Positions 42,331-52,169 of a DNA stretch of 64,000 nucleotides are shown piece by piece. Both the position numbers and the translations under genes were made by a program. Within the stretch, counting starts at the first letter, position 1; each line of letters starts with the position of its first letter. The stretch is from Butyrivibrio sp. (GTDB taxonomy: Bacteria; Bacillota; Clostridia; Lachnospirales; Lachnospiraceae). The stretch is from positions 310,001 through 374,000 of the forward strand of contig JAFXTN010000037.1 in assembly GCA_017535785.1 (NCBI GenBank). The letters run 5' to 3'. The notes under the pieces are model-generated. The model was not told where the DNA came from. It did no database searches and saw only the letters and a program-made list of their open reading frames with translations.

Positions 42331-43455
42331 ATGGAAAAGATTATGCAGGGCCGCATGGACCGCGGTTTTGAAAGATATCAGGAAGAATATGAAAAGAAAG
42401 CTCTGGAAGTTCTCAGATCCGGATGGTATATCCTCGGAAAAGAAGTAGAGAACTTTGAAAAAGAGTTTGCTGAATATGTAGGAACAGAGTACTCAGTAGG
42501 TGTTGCCAACGGTCTCGATGCTCTTTGGCTGGCATTCAGAGTACTTGGTATTGGAAAGGGCGATGAGGTCATCGTACAGGGTAATACTTATATCGCAAGT
42601 GTAATGGGTATCACCATCAACGATGCAACTCCGGTATTTGTTGAGCCCAATGAATACTATCAGATCGATGCCGACAAGATCGAAGAGAAGATAACTGATA
42701 AGACCAAGGCTATCTTGGCTGTTCATTTATACGGACAGGCAGCCGAGATGGATAAGATCACAGCTATCTGCAAAAAACATAACTTAAAGCTTGTAGAGGA
42801 CTGCGCACAGTCTCACGGAGCATGCTTTAACGGAAAGATGACCGGAAGCTTCGGCGATATCGGATGCTTTTCATTTTATCCTTCCAAGAACATGGGAGCC
42901 TTTGGTGATGCGGGTGCCATCACGACCAATGATCCCGAGCTTGCAAGGCTTGTAAAGATCTACCGCAACTACGGTAGTGAGAAGCGCTATTACAACATGG
43001 TCGTAGGAGCAAACTCAAGACTTGATGAGATGCAGGCAGGTCTTCTCAGAGTAAAGCTCACTCACATGGATGACATAACAAAAGAAAGAGAGCAGCTTGC
43101 AGCTGTTTATGATAAGGGAATAAACAATCCCAAGGTTATCAAACCCACTGTCGCCAAAGGAGCAACATGCGTATGGCATCAGTATGTTCTCAGATTAAAG
43201 ACAGAAGTCGGAGAAGATAAGGCCGCTGAGAGAGACAGGTTTAAAGCTTATCTTGAAGAGAACGGCATAATGACTATTATCCATTATCCGATCCCTCCGC
43301 ACAGAGCGCAGGCTTATGAATATTTAGGTCTCCCCGAGGGAACACTTCCTATCACGGAAGAGTATGCCAATGAAGTCATCTCACTTCCTATATACACAGG
43401 AATGACTTTGGAAGAGCAGGAGCGCGTTATAGAGTGCATCAATGCGTTCAAATGA
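42331..43455 (+). CDS. DegT/DnrJ/EryC1/StrS aminotransferase, FdtB/QdtB-like
   Basis: PLP-dependent sugar aminotransferase of 374 residues. Start at 42331 chosen for AGGAAAGG six bases upstream; a GTG at 42292 overlapping the previous stop gives a 13-residue extension. Family motifs: [46 protein letters not shown], and [15 protein letters not shown] with the PLP-binding lysine. With the FdtA-type isomerase it probably makes a dTDP-3-amino-3,6-dideoxyhexose. Confidence 0.88.
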   Translation: MEKIMQGRMDRGFERYQEEYEKKALEVLRSGWYILGKEVENFEKEFAEYVGTEYSVGVANGLDALWLAFRVLGIGKGDEVIVQGNTYIASVMGITINDATPVFVEPNEYYQIDADKIEEKITDKTKAILAVHLYGQAAEMDKITAICKKHNLKLVEDCAQSHGACFNGKMTGSFGDIGCFSFYPSKNMGAFGDAGAITTNDPELARLVKIYRNYGSEKRYYNMVVGANSRLDEMQAGLLRVKLTHMDDITKEREQLAAVYDKGINNPKVIKPTVAKGATCVWHQYVLRLKTEVGEDKAAERDRFKAYLEENGIMTIIHYPIPPHRAQAYEYLGLPEGTLPITEEYANEVISLPIYTGMTLEEQERVIECINAFK

Positions 43456-43459
43456 TCGG

Positions 43460-43480
43460 AGATCTCATCAAATGAGATCT
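43460..43480 (+). repeat. Perfect hairpin between aminotransferase and manC
   Basis: AGATCTCAT, three bases, ATGAGATCT. Only a mixed TCAATTT follows, so termination would be weak; it may be an mRNA processing or stability element between two parts of the cluster. Confidence 0.55.
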
Positions 43481-43515
43481 TCAATTTAGTAAATAGAGGT
43501 TAACAGGTACAGATA

Positions 43516-44844
43516 ATGAATATAGTTTTACTTTCAGGCGGAAGCGGAAAGAGGCTTTGGCCCTTGTCCAATGACGTCAGATCCAAACAGTTTATAAAAA
43601 TGTTTCATCCGGATGATTCAAGCGATAAGGATGAACTTGAATCAATGGTACAGCGTGTTTATCGTCAGATAAAGACTGTCGATCCCACGGCTACAGTTAC
43701 AATAGCGACCAGTAAGACGCAGGTTTCAGCGATCCACAATCAGCTTGGAGATAAGGTGTCGGTTTGCGTAGAGCCTATGAGAAGGGATACATTTCCCGCG
43801 ATCGCACTTGCCGCTTCTTATCTCAAGGATGAACTTAATGTAGGAGAAGACGAACCTGTCATCATATGTCCCGTAGATCCTTACGTAGAGCTTGGTTATT
43901 TCGAATGCTTCAAGGATCTTAGCATGATGGTTGGCTCAGGTGATTACAACTTAAATCTCATGGGTGTAGTACCGACATATCCAAGTGAGAAGTACGGATA
44001 CATCCAGCCCGAGACTACAGATCATATCAGTAAGGTTTCTGCATTTAAGGAAAAGCCCGATGTAGCAACGGCTGAGAAATACATTAAAGACGGTGCACTT
44101 TGGAACTGCGGAGTATTTGCTTTTAAGCTTTCATATATATTGAACAGAGCTCATGAGCTTATAGATTTCAAGGATTATAAGGATCTTTACGAGCACTACG
44201 GCGATTGCAAGAAGATAAGCTTTGACTATGCGGTCGGAGAAAATGAGAAATCTATCGGCGTAGTAAGATATTCAGGTGAGTGGAAAGATATCGGTTCATG
44301 GAATACATTCGCCGAAGAGATGCATGAGAATATCATCGGCAAGGCCGATATGGACGATGCGTGTGTAAACAGCAACATCATCAACGAGCTTAATATCCCG
44401 ATCATTGCGATGGGACTTAAGGATATGATAGTTGCGGCTTCCAATGACGGAATCCTTGTTTCCGATAAGACGCAGTCTAGTTATATCAAACCTTACGTAG
44501 AAAAGCTTACCCAGCATATCAGATACGCTGAGAAATCATGGGGAAGCTTTACGGTCACAGATGTTCAGGAGGGAGCACTTGTCATAAGAGTAGAGCTCTT
44601 ACCCGGACACAGACTTCACTATCACAGCCATGAACTTCGCGATGAAGTATGGACAGTCATGATAGGAGAGGGAACCGCGATCGTTGACGGAGTTAAGACA
44701 GAGATAAAGCCCGGAGACGTGGTTACCTTAAAGGCAGGACAGAAACATACTGTTATAGCTAAGACAAGACTTGTACTCAACGAAGTACAGGTTGGTAATG
44801 ACATCACTGTAGAGGATAAGATCAAATACGATTTTCCCGAATGA
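43516..44844 (+). CDS. manC: Mannose-1-phosphate guanylyltransferase / mannose-6-phosphate isomerase
   Basis: Bifunctional-type ManC of 442 residues for GDP-mannose supply. N-terminal nucleotidyltransferase: LLSGGSGKRLWPLS, CPVDPYVE, FKEKPDVATAEKYI, WNCGVFAFK. C-terminal cupin (type II isomerase) about residues 340-440 with HRLHYHSHELRDEVW and GQKHTVIA. Whether both activities are kept cannot be told; some relatives only transfer the nucleotide. No manB is in the window. Confidence 0.9.
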   Translation: MNIVLLSGGSGKRLWPLSNDVRSKQFIKMFHPDDSSDKDELESMVQRVYRQIKTVDPTATVTIATSKTQVSAIHNQLGDKVSVCVEPMRRDTFPAIALAASYLKDELNVGEDEPVIICPVDPYVELGYFECFKDLSMMVGSGDYNLNLMGVVPTYPSEKYGYIQPETTDHISKVSAFKEKPDVATAEKYIKDGALWNCGVFAFKLSYILNRAHELIDFKDYKDLYEHYGDCKKISFDYAVGENEKSIGVVRYSGEWKDIGSWNTFAEEMHENIIGKADMDDACVNSNIINELNIPIIAMGLKDMIVAASNDGILVSDKTQSSYIKPYVEKLTQHIRYAEKSWGSFTVTDVQEGALVIRVELLPGHRLHYHSHELRDEVWTVMIGEGTAIVDGVKTEIKPGDVVTLKAGQKHTVIAKTRLVLNEVQVGNDITVEDKIKYDFPE

Positions 44845-44876
44845 TACGATATAGACGGTAATGAGTGGGGAGGCAT

Positions 44877-46100
44877 ATGAAGAAAAAACTTATAGACAAA
44901 TATCTATTTCAGATCGTGCTGGGGCTTTTTATCGTTGCAGCCTTTCTTATAAGGCTTAAGCTTGCCCCTAATACAGAGCTTTCACCCGACTATGATTCGT
45001 ATTACAGAGAGTGGGTTGAGTTTTACAGGACCAACGGAATAGTACAGGGACTTGCGCATGCGCCCGGCGATTACTATGTGCCTTTTAACGTGATCTATGC
45101 GTTATGTTCGCTTCTTCCCGTGGCACCCTGGGTTCCGCTTTCAATGATACCCTTTGTGTGTGAGCTTGTTTCAGCATTCTTTATCTATAAGATATTCTTT
45201 CTTTTATCAGGAAAGAAGCAACCTTCGATCTTGATCGGAGCAGCTACTCTTTTCCTGCCTTTTGTTGTGTTTAACGGCGCACTTTGGAAGCAGGTCGATG
45301 CGGTCTACACCTGCTTTTTGATGATTTCTATATACGAACTTTTAAGGCAAAGATACAGAGCATCTATCATTTGGTACGCTGTATCATTTGCGTTCAAGCT
45401 TCAGAGCATTATCTTTTTCCCGCTGTTTGTCATCTTATATCTGACGGACGGCTATGGAGCTTTAGATCTTACAGAGACTAAAAACGATCCGAAAGTAAAA
45501 AAGACTTTCAGTATCTTTGATTTTTTGTGGATCCCCGTTGTTTATCTGATCGCGGGACTCCCGGAAGTGCTTGCGGGTCACGGACTTAGGGCAACTTATT
45601 TTGCTTACCTTGGTCAGACCGGAGAGCTTCAATCGGAAGGCTACGGAATGGTCTCATTTTTCCCTAACATCTACAACTGGGGACTTGATCCTTACGATGA
45701 AATTCTTACGCTTCCCGCAGTTCTCACCCTTATGGTGATACTTGCGGTGCTTGCGCTGTTTTGCTACAAGCGCAGGGAAAATATCGACAGGAGTACACTG
45801 CTTTATCTAGCGATCTTCCTTGCATGGACGTGCCTGATGATACTTCCGGGAATGCATGAGCGATATGATTATGCGATGATCCTTTTGCTCACTCCTTATG
45901 CGATCATGTGCAGGAAAAAGCTCCTTATCCCTGCAGTAACAGTAAATCTGTGTTCACTTGCAACCTACAGTATCACGCTGTTTCACTCTGATATTTTTGA
46001 TATGAGATTTGTTTCGATATTCTATGTTGCGGCATATATTTATACCGCGTTTGATATCATCGGTCTTTTAAACGGAGGTAATTCTAAAGTTGAAGTTTAA
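44877..46100 (+). CDS. GT-C-type membrane glycosyltransferase
   Basis: 407 residues, about 10 predicted helices. First loop NTELSPDYDSYYREWVEF has the acidic residues expected in GT-C enzymes, and NGALWKQVDAVYTCF matches the (W-x-Q-x-D) motif common in bacterial mannosyl-/hexosyltransferases of this type. It probably uses a polyprenyl-phosphate sugar outside the membrane. The ATG at 44877 is close to GGGGAGG (three bases); an in-frame GTG at 44865 is less likely. Confidence 0.75.
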   Translation: MKKKLIDKYLFQIVLGLFIVAAFLIRLKLAPNTELSPDYDSYYREWVEFYRTNGIVQGLAHAPGDYYVPFNVIYALCSLLPVAPWVPLSMIPFVCELVSAFFIYKIFFLLSGKKQPSILIGAATLFLPFVVFNGALWKQVDAVYTCFLMISIYELLRQRYRASIIWYAVSFAFKLQSIIFFPLFVILYLTDGYGALDLTETKNDPKVKKTFSIFDFLWIPVVYLIAGLPEVLAGHGLRATYFAYLGQTGELQSEGYGMVSFFPNIYNWGLDPYDEILTLPAVLTLMVILAVLALFCYKRRENIDRSTLLYLAIFLAWTCLMILPGMHERYDYAMILLLTPYAIMCRKKLLIPAVTVNLCSLATYSITLFHSDIFDMRFVSIFYVAAYIYTAFDIIGLLNGGNSKVEV

Positions 46101-47646
46101 GAATGCCTTTAACAAAGTAATAGTATTTTGTTTGGCGGTAGCGGCTCTGCTTACTTTGGGATGCAGTATCCTTACGACGATATATTATGACGTCGACGGA
46201 GAGATCCAGGTTGACTGGCCGCATTACGGAAAAGAGAATATCCCGCTGCTTTTGATATTACTTATAGCTTCGATCGCCATCATTATTTTTTTAAGAAAAA
46301 AGAATGTGTTTAAGGCATATAAAAAGCTTGCGATCGGAGGAATCATCTTTGTTGCGGCATATTGCCTTATGCTGATATTTGCGATAAGACCGCTGCCCGT
46401 AAATGATTCAAAGATGCTCGATGATATAATCCAAAGCTTTGTAGCAGGAGATTACAGCGAACTTACATCAAAGGGCGGATATCTTTTTATTTGGCCTTTC
46501 CAGCTTGGATATGTACTGTTTGGCGAGCTTGTCACGAATGTTTTCGGAGCCGGTAATTATATCGCATGGGATCTTTTGCAGTTGTTGTCCATACTGATCA
46601 CTGTCTTTTTGATTTATAAGATCACTTGGGAATGCTTTGAAGATGAAGAGATATGCGGTATGACAGCGCTTTTATCATGCGGAGCATTGTTCTTTTATAA
46701 TTACGTCACGTACATTTACGGCGATATCCTTAGCATGGCACCGCAGACAGCGGCCCTTTATGCGATGGTATTGTTCATAAAAAGAGATAAAGTAAAGTAC
46801 GGAATTATGTCGGGAGTCTTTATAAGCTTTGCGATCATGCTAAAGACAAACTGCGAGATAGCACTTATAGCGCTGATCATGATGCTTATCATAAGTAACA
46901 GACAAAAGAGCGAAGAGAAGGATGCTGCAAATAAAACGATAGCAGCTACGCTTTTAAGAAAGCTTGGTATCGCAGTATTCATGCTTGTGATCGTGCTTGT
47001 CGTAAAGGCAGGTGTCAACGCTCATTACAGCCGCGTAGCGCAGCTTACCGAGATCCCAAAGGGCAGTCCTTCCGCATCACATATTGCGATGGGACTTCAG
47101 GAAAGCGACCTCGAAGATGGCTGGTACAACGGATATAATTACCGGATCTTTGCTGAAAATGAGTACGATACGGATAAGACCAAAGCGGTTGCGATAGATA
47201 ATATCAAAGAGACTTTATCCGGATTTGTAAAAAGACTTCTTCACGGCGGAAAGTTTTTTGTCAGGAAATATCTTACGCAGTGGGCTGACCCTGTATGTAT
47301 TTCAACTCATAATCTTGATCTTGTGAGCCGCCATCATGATATGTCAGCGCTTGGAACAAGCCTTGTTTACGGTACCGGCGCGGTGATAATGAAATGGATC
47401 ATGAACGTCTTTATGACATTGTGTTATCTTGGCGTTTTGATATACATGATAAGTACAATAAGAAAGAAAAGTGTTACTGATCCTGAGATGCTTATGCTCA
47501 TCCTTATTTTCGGAGGCATAGTATTTCACGAATTCTGGGAAGGTTCTTCCCGCTATGCAATGAGATACTACATATATTATTTGCCGTTTGCAGCGTGCGG
47601 ATTGAAGGTGCTGAGTGGACGTTTTTTCTTACATAAACTTAAATAA
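46090..47646 (+). CDS. GT-C-type polytopic membrane protein
   Basis: 518 residues with about 12 helices. PVNDSKMLDDIIQSFVAGDYSELTSKGGYLFIWPFQLGYVLF (in parts) resembles the loop and second helix of GT-C glycosyltransferases found in streptococcal and lachnospiral capsule clusters. It starts with TTG at 46090, supported by GGAGGT about 10 bases before, and overlaps the end of the preceding gene by 11 bases. Donor and acceptor unknown. Confidence 0.68.
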   Translation: MKFKNAFNKVIVFCLAVAALLTLGCSILTTIYYDVDGEIQVDWPHYGKENIPLLLILLIASIAIIIFLRKKNVFKAYKKLAIGGIIFVAAYCLMLIFAIRPLPVNDSKMLDDIIQSFVAGDYSELTSKGGYLFIWPFQLGYVLFGELVTNVFGAGNYIAWDLLQLLSILITVFLIYKITWECFEDEEICGMTALLSCGALFFYNYVTYIYGDILSMAPQTAALYAMVLFIKRDKVKYGIMSGVFISFAIMLKTNCEIALIALIMMLIISNRQKSEEKDAANKTIAATLLRKLGIAVFMLVIVLVVKAGVNAHYSRVAQLTEIPKGSPSASHIAMGLQESDLEDGWYNGYNYRIFAENEYDTDKTKAVAIDNIKETLSGFVKRLLHGGKFFVRKYLTQWADPVCISTHNLDLVSRHHDMSALGTSLVYGTGAVIMKWIMNVFMTLCYLGVLIYMISTIRKKSVTDPEMLMLILIFGGIVFHEFWEGSSRYAMRYYIYYLPFAACGLKVLSGRFFLHKLK

Positions 47647-49240
47647 ATATGATAGACCGGATGATAGGAGCGACAGATTTCCCGCATGGATTGTGGGATT
47701 TCTCACAGCTTTTATTGTGATAACGATATGCTCCAGATCATCTTTTTTGTATACGTTTAATCTATGGGATGATGCGAACAGCTATTTCACCATGGGAAAA
47801 TGCATGTTCAGGGGATTTGTTCCGTATAGGGATCTCTTTGATCAGAAGGGAATATTCTTATATACGATCTACGGGATAGCTTCTCTTATTTCATCGACGA
47901 CATTCCTTGGCGTGTATATCTTTGAAGTTCTGGCAGCGACATTTGTGTGCGTCGGACTTCTTAGGATAATCCAGCTGTTCTTAAGATCCGATGTCGTTCC
48001 GTTTTTTATGATGCCCTTCGCGGCACTTGCGATATACACATCTAAATGCTATTACTGGGGCGGAAGCGCGGAAGAATTCCTTTTCCCGTTTATAGTATGG
48101 GGATTGTATTTATCGCTCTGTCATTTCAGGATGACCTATCCCGAGACGATGCCCTACAGAACGGTGCTCCTTGGCGGAGTGCTTGCGGGATGCGTCTTCC
48201 ACATCAAGTTTAATTCACTTGGATTTTTCTTTGCATGGATGGCTATGGTGTTCTTCGGAGATATCATAGGCTGCGGCATAAGTGCGGTAAAGAAAGCCTT
48301 CATAAGCTGTTTTGTTTTTCTTATGGGCATGGCTGCGACATTTATTCCCGGTATCATCTACTTTGGAGTTAACTCTGCGATAGATGATTGGTATCGTGTT
48401 TATATCTACAAAAACGTCTTCGAATACTCAAAGAGAATGTCGCTGGGCGAGAGATTGTACAAGATCTGGGACATAATGACCGATCATTTTTATGATAATA
48501 AATTTGTGTATTTGACTATTTTTGTAGGTGCGTTATACTTTACGGTGGCGCTTATCTCATCCCTTATCAGTGAGGATAGATATAAGCTCGTAAAAAGAGA
48601 TATCGTACTGCTTCCGCTTAAGATCATTGAATTTGTTAATATAGCGGCGCTCCTTCTTTTCCTGATACTTGTTATCTTTATAGGAGGAGTAAGTATTACC
48701 TATTATCCGTTCCCTATAAATGCTTTTGCTGTATTTGGTCCCATTGCTGTGGGATATGTTATTGAAGGCTTATACAAGCATTTATCGAGAGAAGAGTTCG
48801 GTGAGCTTACGAGCGCATTTGGCTTTGTATCGATATTCGGAGCACTTTTGATAACGGGCGTCTTATCATATCTTGTTTCGCCCAATGTGCCTTCGATGAA
48901 GCTTAAAAGAGATGATATCTGGCTTTACAAATTCAGAGACTACATCCTTGAGAGCGGCATCGAGAATCCCGGTATCCTTAACGAACACGGATTTGATGCG
49001 GGCTTGTACACGGTAACCGATACGGTTCCGATTTGTTATTATTATCAGACACAGACGCTCAATATTGATGAGGTTTTGGCGCTTCAGACCAGCTATTCGA
49101 GAAACGGCACTGCGGATTTTGTCCTTTCGATAAACAGGACTGCGGATGGCGTAGATGACTATGAGATAGTACTTAGAGAAGATTTTGTGACACCGGATGC
49201 CGAGGTTACATATTTTCTTTATCAAAAAAAGAGTGAGTAA
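47615..49240 (+). CDS. GT-C/GT39-like polytopic membrane protein
   Basis: 541 residues, about 11 helices. NLWDDANSYFTMGKCMFRG and FVPYRDLFDQKGIFLYTIYG are the typical first loop of GT39-like enzymes, with the expected acidic pair. The start is a GTG at 47615 behind GAAGGTG and overlaps the previous gene by 32 bases; the ATG codons nearby are out of frame. The third GT-C-like gene in a row, suggesting a branched or multi-sugar repeat unit. Confidence 0.7.
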   Translation: MDVFSYINLNKYDRPDDRSDRFPAWIVGFLTAFIVITICSRSSFLYTFNLWDDANSYFTMGKCMFRGFVPYRDLFDQKGIFLYTIYGIASLISSTTFLGVYIFEVLAATFVCVGLLRIIQLFLRSDVVPFFMMPFAALAIYTSKCYYWGGSAEEFLFPFIVWGLYLSLCHFRMTYPETMPYRTVLLGGVLAGCVFHIKFNSLGFFFAWMAMVFFGDIIGCGISAVKKAFISCFVFLMGMAATFIPGIIYFGVNSAIDDWYRVYIYKNVFEYSKRMSLGERLYKIWDIMTDHFYDNKFVYLTIFVGALYFTVALISSLISEDRYKLVKRDIVLLPLKIIEFVNIAALLLFLILVIFIGGVSITYYPFPINAFAVFGPIAVGYVIEGLYKHLSREEFGELTSAFGFVSIFGALLITGVLSYLVSPNVPSMKLKRDDIWLYKFRDYILESGIENPGILNEHGFDAGLYTVTDTVPICYYYQTQTLNIDEVLALQTSYSRNGTADFVLSINRTADGVDDYEIVLREDFVTPDAEVTYFLYQKKSE

Positions 49241-49267
49241 TATAAGGGTTTAAAGGAGATTTTTATA

Positions 49268-50287
49268 ATGCCTATCAGAGTTAATAGTTTTATGGGTAAA
49301 TTCGGATGGTTTGCGAGAAAGCATTTCCCGATGCTTGCAAGTAACGCATACCTTAAGCTTCAGTTCTTTACAAGAAGCAAATCGCAAAAGGCATACTGTG
49401 ATTATTTCATGAATGCACCTGAGGTTCCGATGCCGAACGTTGTTAATATCGAGACCATCAACAGATGTAATTCAACCTGCGCGTTCTGTACAGCCAACGT
49501 ACATGCGGAGTGCAGACCTCTTGCTAAGATCGACGACGATCTTTACAAGAATATAATCGATCAGCTCGCCGATTGGGGCTATAAGGGACATCTTACACTG
49601 TACGGAAACAACGAACCCTTGCTTGATACCAAGATCGTAGAGAGACATAAGTATGCGAGAGAGAAGCTTCCGGACAGCTTTATATTCATGTCCACCAACG
49701 GACTTATCCTTACTATCGATAAGGTAAAAGAGGTTGCTCCTTACATCAACCAGCTTATCATCAACAACTATTCCATGGAGATGAAGCTTCATAAGAATAT
49801 CCAGGAGCTTTATGACTATGTTAAAGCCAATCCCGAGGAATTCAAGGATCTCGATATCCAGATCCAGATGAGATATCTTCAGGAGGTTCTTACAAACAGA
49901 GCAGGAAGTGCGCCCAACAAGAAAGCTACGGAGAAGGTTATCAAAGAGACCTGCCTTCTTCCTTTCACAGATATGTGGATCATGCCAAACGGCAAGATGG
50001 GCCTTTGCTGCTGCGATAATTTTGAGACTACGGACTTTGGTGATCTCACCAAGATGAGCCTTAAGGAAGCTTGGGGAAGTCCTCAGTTCCAGGCTGTAAG
50101 AAAGAAGATCGCAGAAGGAAGACAGGAATATCCTTTCTGTAAGCACTGTGATTTCATTGATGCAGGTTTCCGTATGCAGATCGTTAACGCTATTCTTCGC
50201 GGAGATCAGGAGGCGGCCAATAAGCTTGGCGGTCACGAGCGTATGAAGATAGGTAACAAGAACAACTCAGACGATAATATCAAATGA
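49268..50287 (+). CDS. Radical SAM protein with SPASM domain
   Basis: 339 residues. Radical SAM cluster motif CX3CX2C at Cys67, Cys71 and Cys74 (NRCNSTCAFC), followed by GHLTLYGNNEPLL. C-terminal SPASM region (about 225-310) with CLLPFTDMWIMPNGKMGLCCCDNF, GDLTKMSLKEAWGSPQFQAVRKKI and CKHC, giving the cysteines for auxiliary iron-sulfur clusters. SPASM enzymes mostly modify peptides, a few act on sugars. Here the gene is embedded among glycosyltransferases with no obvious precursor peptide, so a sugar or glycolipid substrate is a reasonable guess. AAAGGAGA lies before the ATG. Confidence 0.88.
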   Translation: MPIRVNSFMGKFGWFARKHFPMLASNAYLKLQFFTRSKSQKAYCDYFMNAPEVPMPNVVNIETINRCNSTCAFCTANVHAECRPLAKIDDDLYKNIIDQLADWGYKGHLTLYGNNEPLLDTKIVERHKYAREKLPDSFIFMSTNGLILTIDKVKEVAPYINQLIINNYSMEMKLHKNIQELYDYVKANPEEFKDLDIQIQMRYLQEVLTNRAGSAPNKKATEKVIKETCLLPFTDMWIMPNGKMGLCCCDNFETTDFGDLTKMSLKEAWGSPQFQAVRKKIAEGRQEYPFCKHCDFIDAGFRMQIVNAILRGDQEAANKLGGHERMKIGNKNNSDDNIK

Positions 50288-50338
50288 TGATAGGTTGCAA
50301 CGAAGCAATTTGTATATCTTTTCTACAGGGAAATAGTT

Positions 50339-52120
50339 ATGGCGGCTTTTAAGAAGTATTTTTCAATTACCATAGTTGCACTGTTTATAGCGCTGGTTGC
50401 TGTTTTTTACTTAGTGATAGGTGACAACAGTTATATTGCCGTCCACGATAATCTCGATCTTTTTGTTGCGCAGTTTGCAATGCTCAAAAATACGGGCTCG
50501 TTTTTTGCCCATGGAGTTAATGCTCCGTTCCTTGGAGGCATATCAAGAGATGTGCTTCCAAGCGAATTTTCTTTATATACTATTCTGTATATGATCTTCC
50601 CGCCGTTTGCGGCATACATAATCGGATATATTTTGAAAGTTCTTATCGCGGTATTCTCGATGAGACTTCTTATCATGGATATTTTGAAATATCCTAAGAG
50701 CAAAGAAAACATGAGCGTATCGGATGAACTCGATGAGGATAAGCTTGAAGCGGCAGCCAACATCGCAACGCTTGTAGGACTTTTATACGGTGTTCTCAAC
50801 ATGTTTCCTGCGTTTGGAATTCCCTTTGCTTCGATCCCACTCATCGTGTTTCTCTTAAGAAGAGCGCATTTATCGAACAGAAAGACTCTTTCTCCGATGA
50901 TCCCTCTGCTTGTTTTCCTATATCCGATATTGTCATATTTCTCATATTTCGGATTCTTTATCATCGGATATCTTCTTGTTGCGATAATATGGCTTTGGAT
51001 CAGGGAAAAAAGAGTACCCAAGACGCTCATCATTTCTATGATAGCCTTGATCGCCGGATATGTTGTCATGGAGTACAGACTCTTTGATATGATGCTCTTT
51101 TCAAAGGAAATGACCATAAGGGAGACAATGGACCCGGGCTTCATGCCGGGAAAAGATGTCATCCGCTTAATGGGCGATGCCTTTGTAAACGGAATGATGC
51201 ATGCGGATGATGTGCATAAGTTCTTTGTGATGCCTGTCTGCGTGATCTATTTCTTTTTCCTGAATATAAGATATATTGTGAAAAAGAATGTGCGCGGGAT
51301 ATTTACTGATAGCTATAATCTCGGCGCGCTTATGATAGTGCTCAATGCGATCGTGTACGGACTTTATTACTTCGAGCCTGTAAATAGGTTTTTCGGTATC
51401 ATCGCACCTCCGTTAAAAGGCTTTCAGTTTAACAGGACGATTTTTTTCAATCCGCTGCTTTGGTGTCTGATGTTCTTTGTTGTCATCTACAGAGTAAAGG
51501 TACCGGTGCTGCTTAAATACGCGGCGGTGCTTGTGGCTGTTGCGATAGTTCTTTTGACACCGGGAAGATACAACGACCTTTATACTACAGCGCATCACAC
51601 GGTAAGAGCGCAGGTTTATGGAAATGAAAATGACGAGCTGAATTTCAGGGAGTTTTATTCTTCGAAATTGTTCAAGAGTATAAAGAAGGATATAGGATAT
51701 GCAGAAGGAGAGTGGAGCGTCGCCTACGGCATGCATCCCGCGATCCTTGAATATAACGGCATTTCGACACTTGATGGTTATCTTGGTTTTTATTCTCAGA
51801 GCTATAAGGAGCGCTTCCGCAAAGTGATCGAGCCTGCGCTTTCAAGAAAAGAAGCGACCAGGGCATATTTTGATGACTGGGGAGCAAGATGCTATCTGTA
51901 TTCGGGAACGGATGATTCAATAGTTATGGCGACAAGGAGTATGTTTGGCGTCACGGATACGGATCTCTATGCAGATACAACGGCGCTTAAGGATATGGGA
52001 TGTAAATATATCTTTTCAAGGATAGATATATCAAATACTGAGGAGCTGGGACTTGAGCTTGTCGGAAAATACAGCGGTGAAGAGTCGGCGTATACCATCT
52101 ATGTTTACGGATTTATGTAG
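50339..52120 (+). CDS. Membrane protein of the DUF6044 (YkoS-like) type
   Basis: 593 residues with about 12 predicted helices and a C-terminal soluble domain of about 170 residues. DNSYIAVHDNLDLFVAQFAML and PSEFSLYTILYMIFPPFAAYIIGYILK match the pattern of B. subtilis YkoS-like proteins, thought to be membrane glycosyltransferase-like. SYKERFRKVIEPALSR and the aromatic-rich tail are typical too. GGGAAA precedes the ATG. Activity unproven. Confidence 0.7.
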   Translation: MAAFKKYFSITIVALFIALVAVFYLVIGDNSYIAVHDNLDLFVAQFAMLKNTGSFFAHGVNAPFLGGISRDVLPSEFSLYTILYMIFPPFAAYIIGYILKVLIAVFSMRLLIMDILKYPKSKENMSVSDELDEDKLEAAANIATLVGLLYGVLNMFPAFGIPFASIPLIVFLLRRAHLSNRKTLSPMIPLLVFLYPILSYFSYFGFFIIGYLLVAIIWLWIREKRVPKTLIISMIALIAGYVVMEYRLFDMMLFSKEMTIRETMDPGFMPGKDVIRLMGDAFVNGMMHADDVHKFFVMPVCVIYFFFLNIRYIVKKNVRGIFTDSYNLGALMIVLNAIVYGLYYFEPVNRFFGIIAPPLKGFQFNRTIFFNPLLWCLMFFVVIYRVKVPVLLKYAAVLVAVAIVLLTPGRYNDLYTTAHHTVRAQVYGNENDELNFREFYSSKLFKSIKKDIGYAEGEWSVAYGMHPAILEYNGISTLDGYLGFYSQSYKERFRKVIEPALSRKEATRAYFDDWGARCYLYSGTDDSIVMATRSMFGVTDTDLYADTTALKDMGCKYIFSRIDISNTEELGLELVGKYSGEESAYTIYVYGFM

Positions 52121-52133
52121 TTTGTGGTATACT
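52104..52133 (+). promoter_or_regulatory. Internal promoter before the lipoprotein genes
   Basis: TTTACG, 18 bases, then TG-G-TATACT extended -10 (52125-52133). It overlaps the end of the DUF6044 gene and would serve the two lipoproteins, the GT2 gene and the flippase. Confidence 0.45.
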
Positions 52134-52169
52134 TTAGACGCTTATACTAGGTTAAGGAGGTAATTAGAT

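Noticed and set aside
49472-50236. Minus-strand open frame opposite the radical SAM gene
   Set aside because: No start signal and the + strand frame has clear cysteine motifs.
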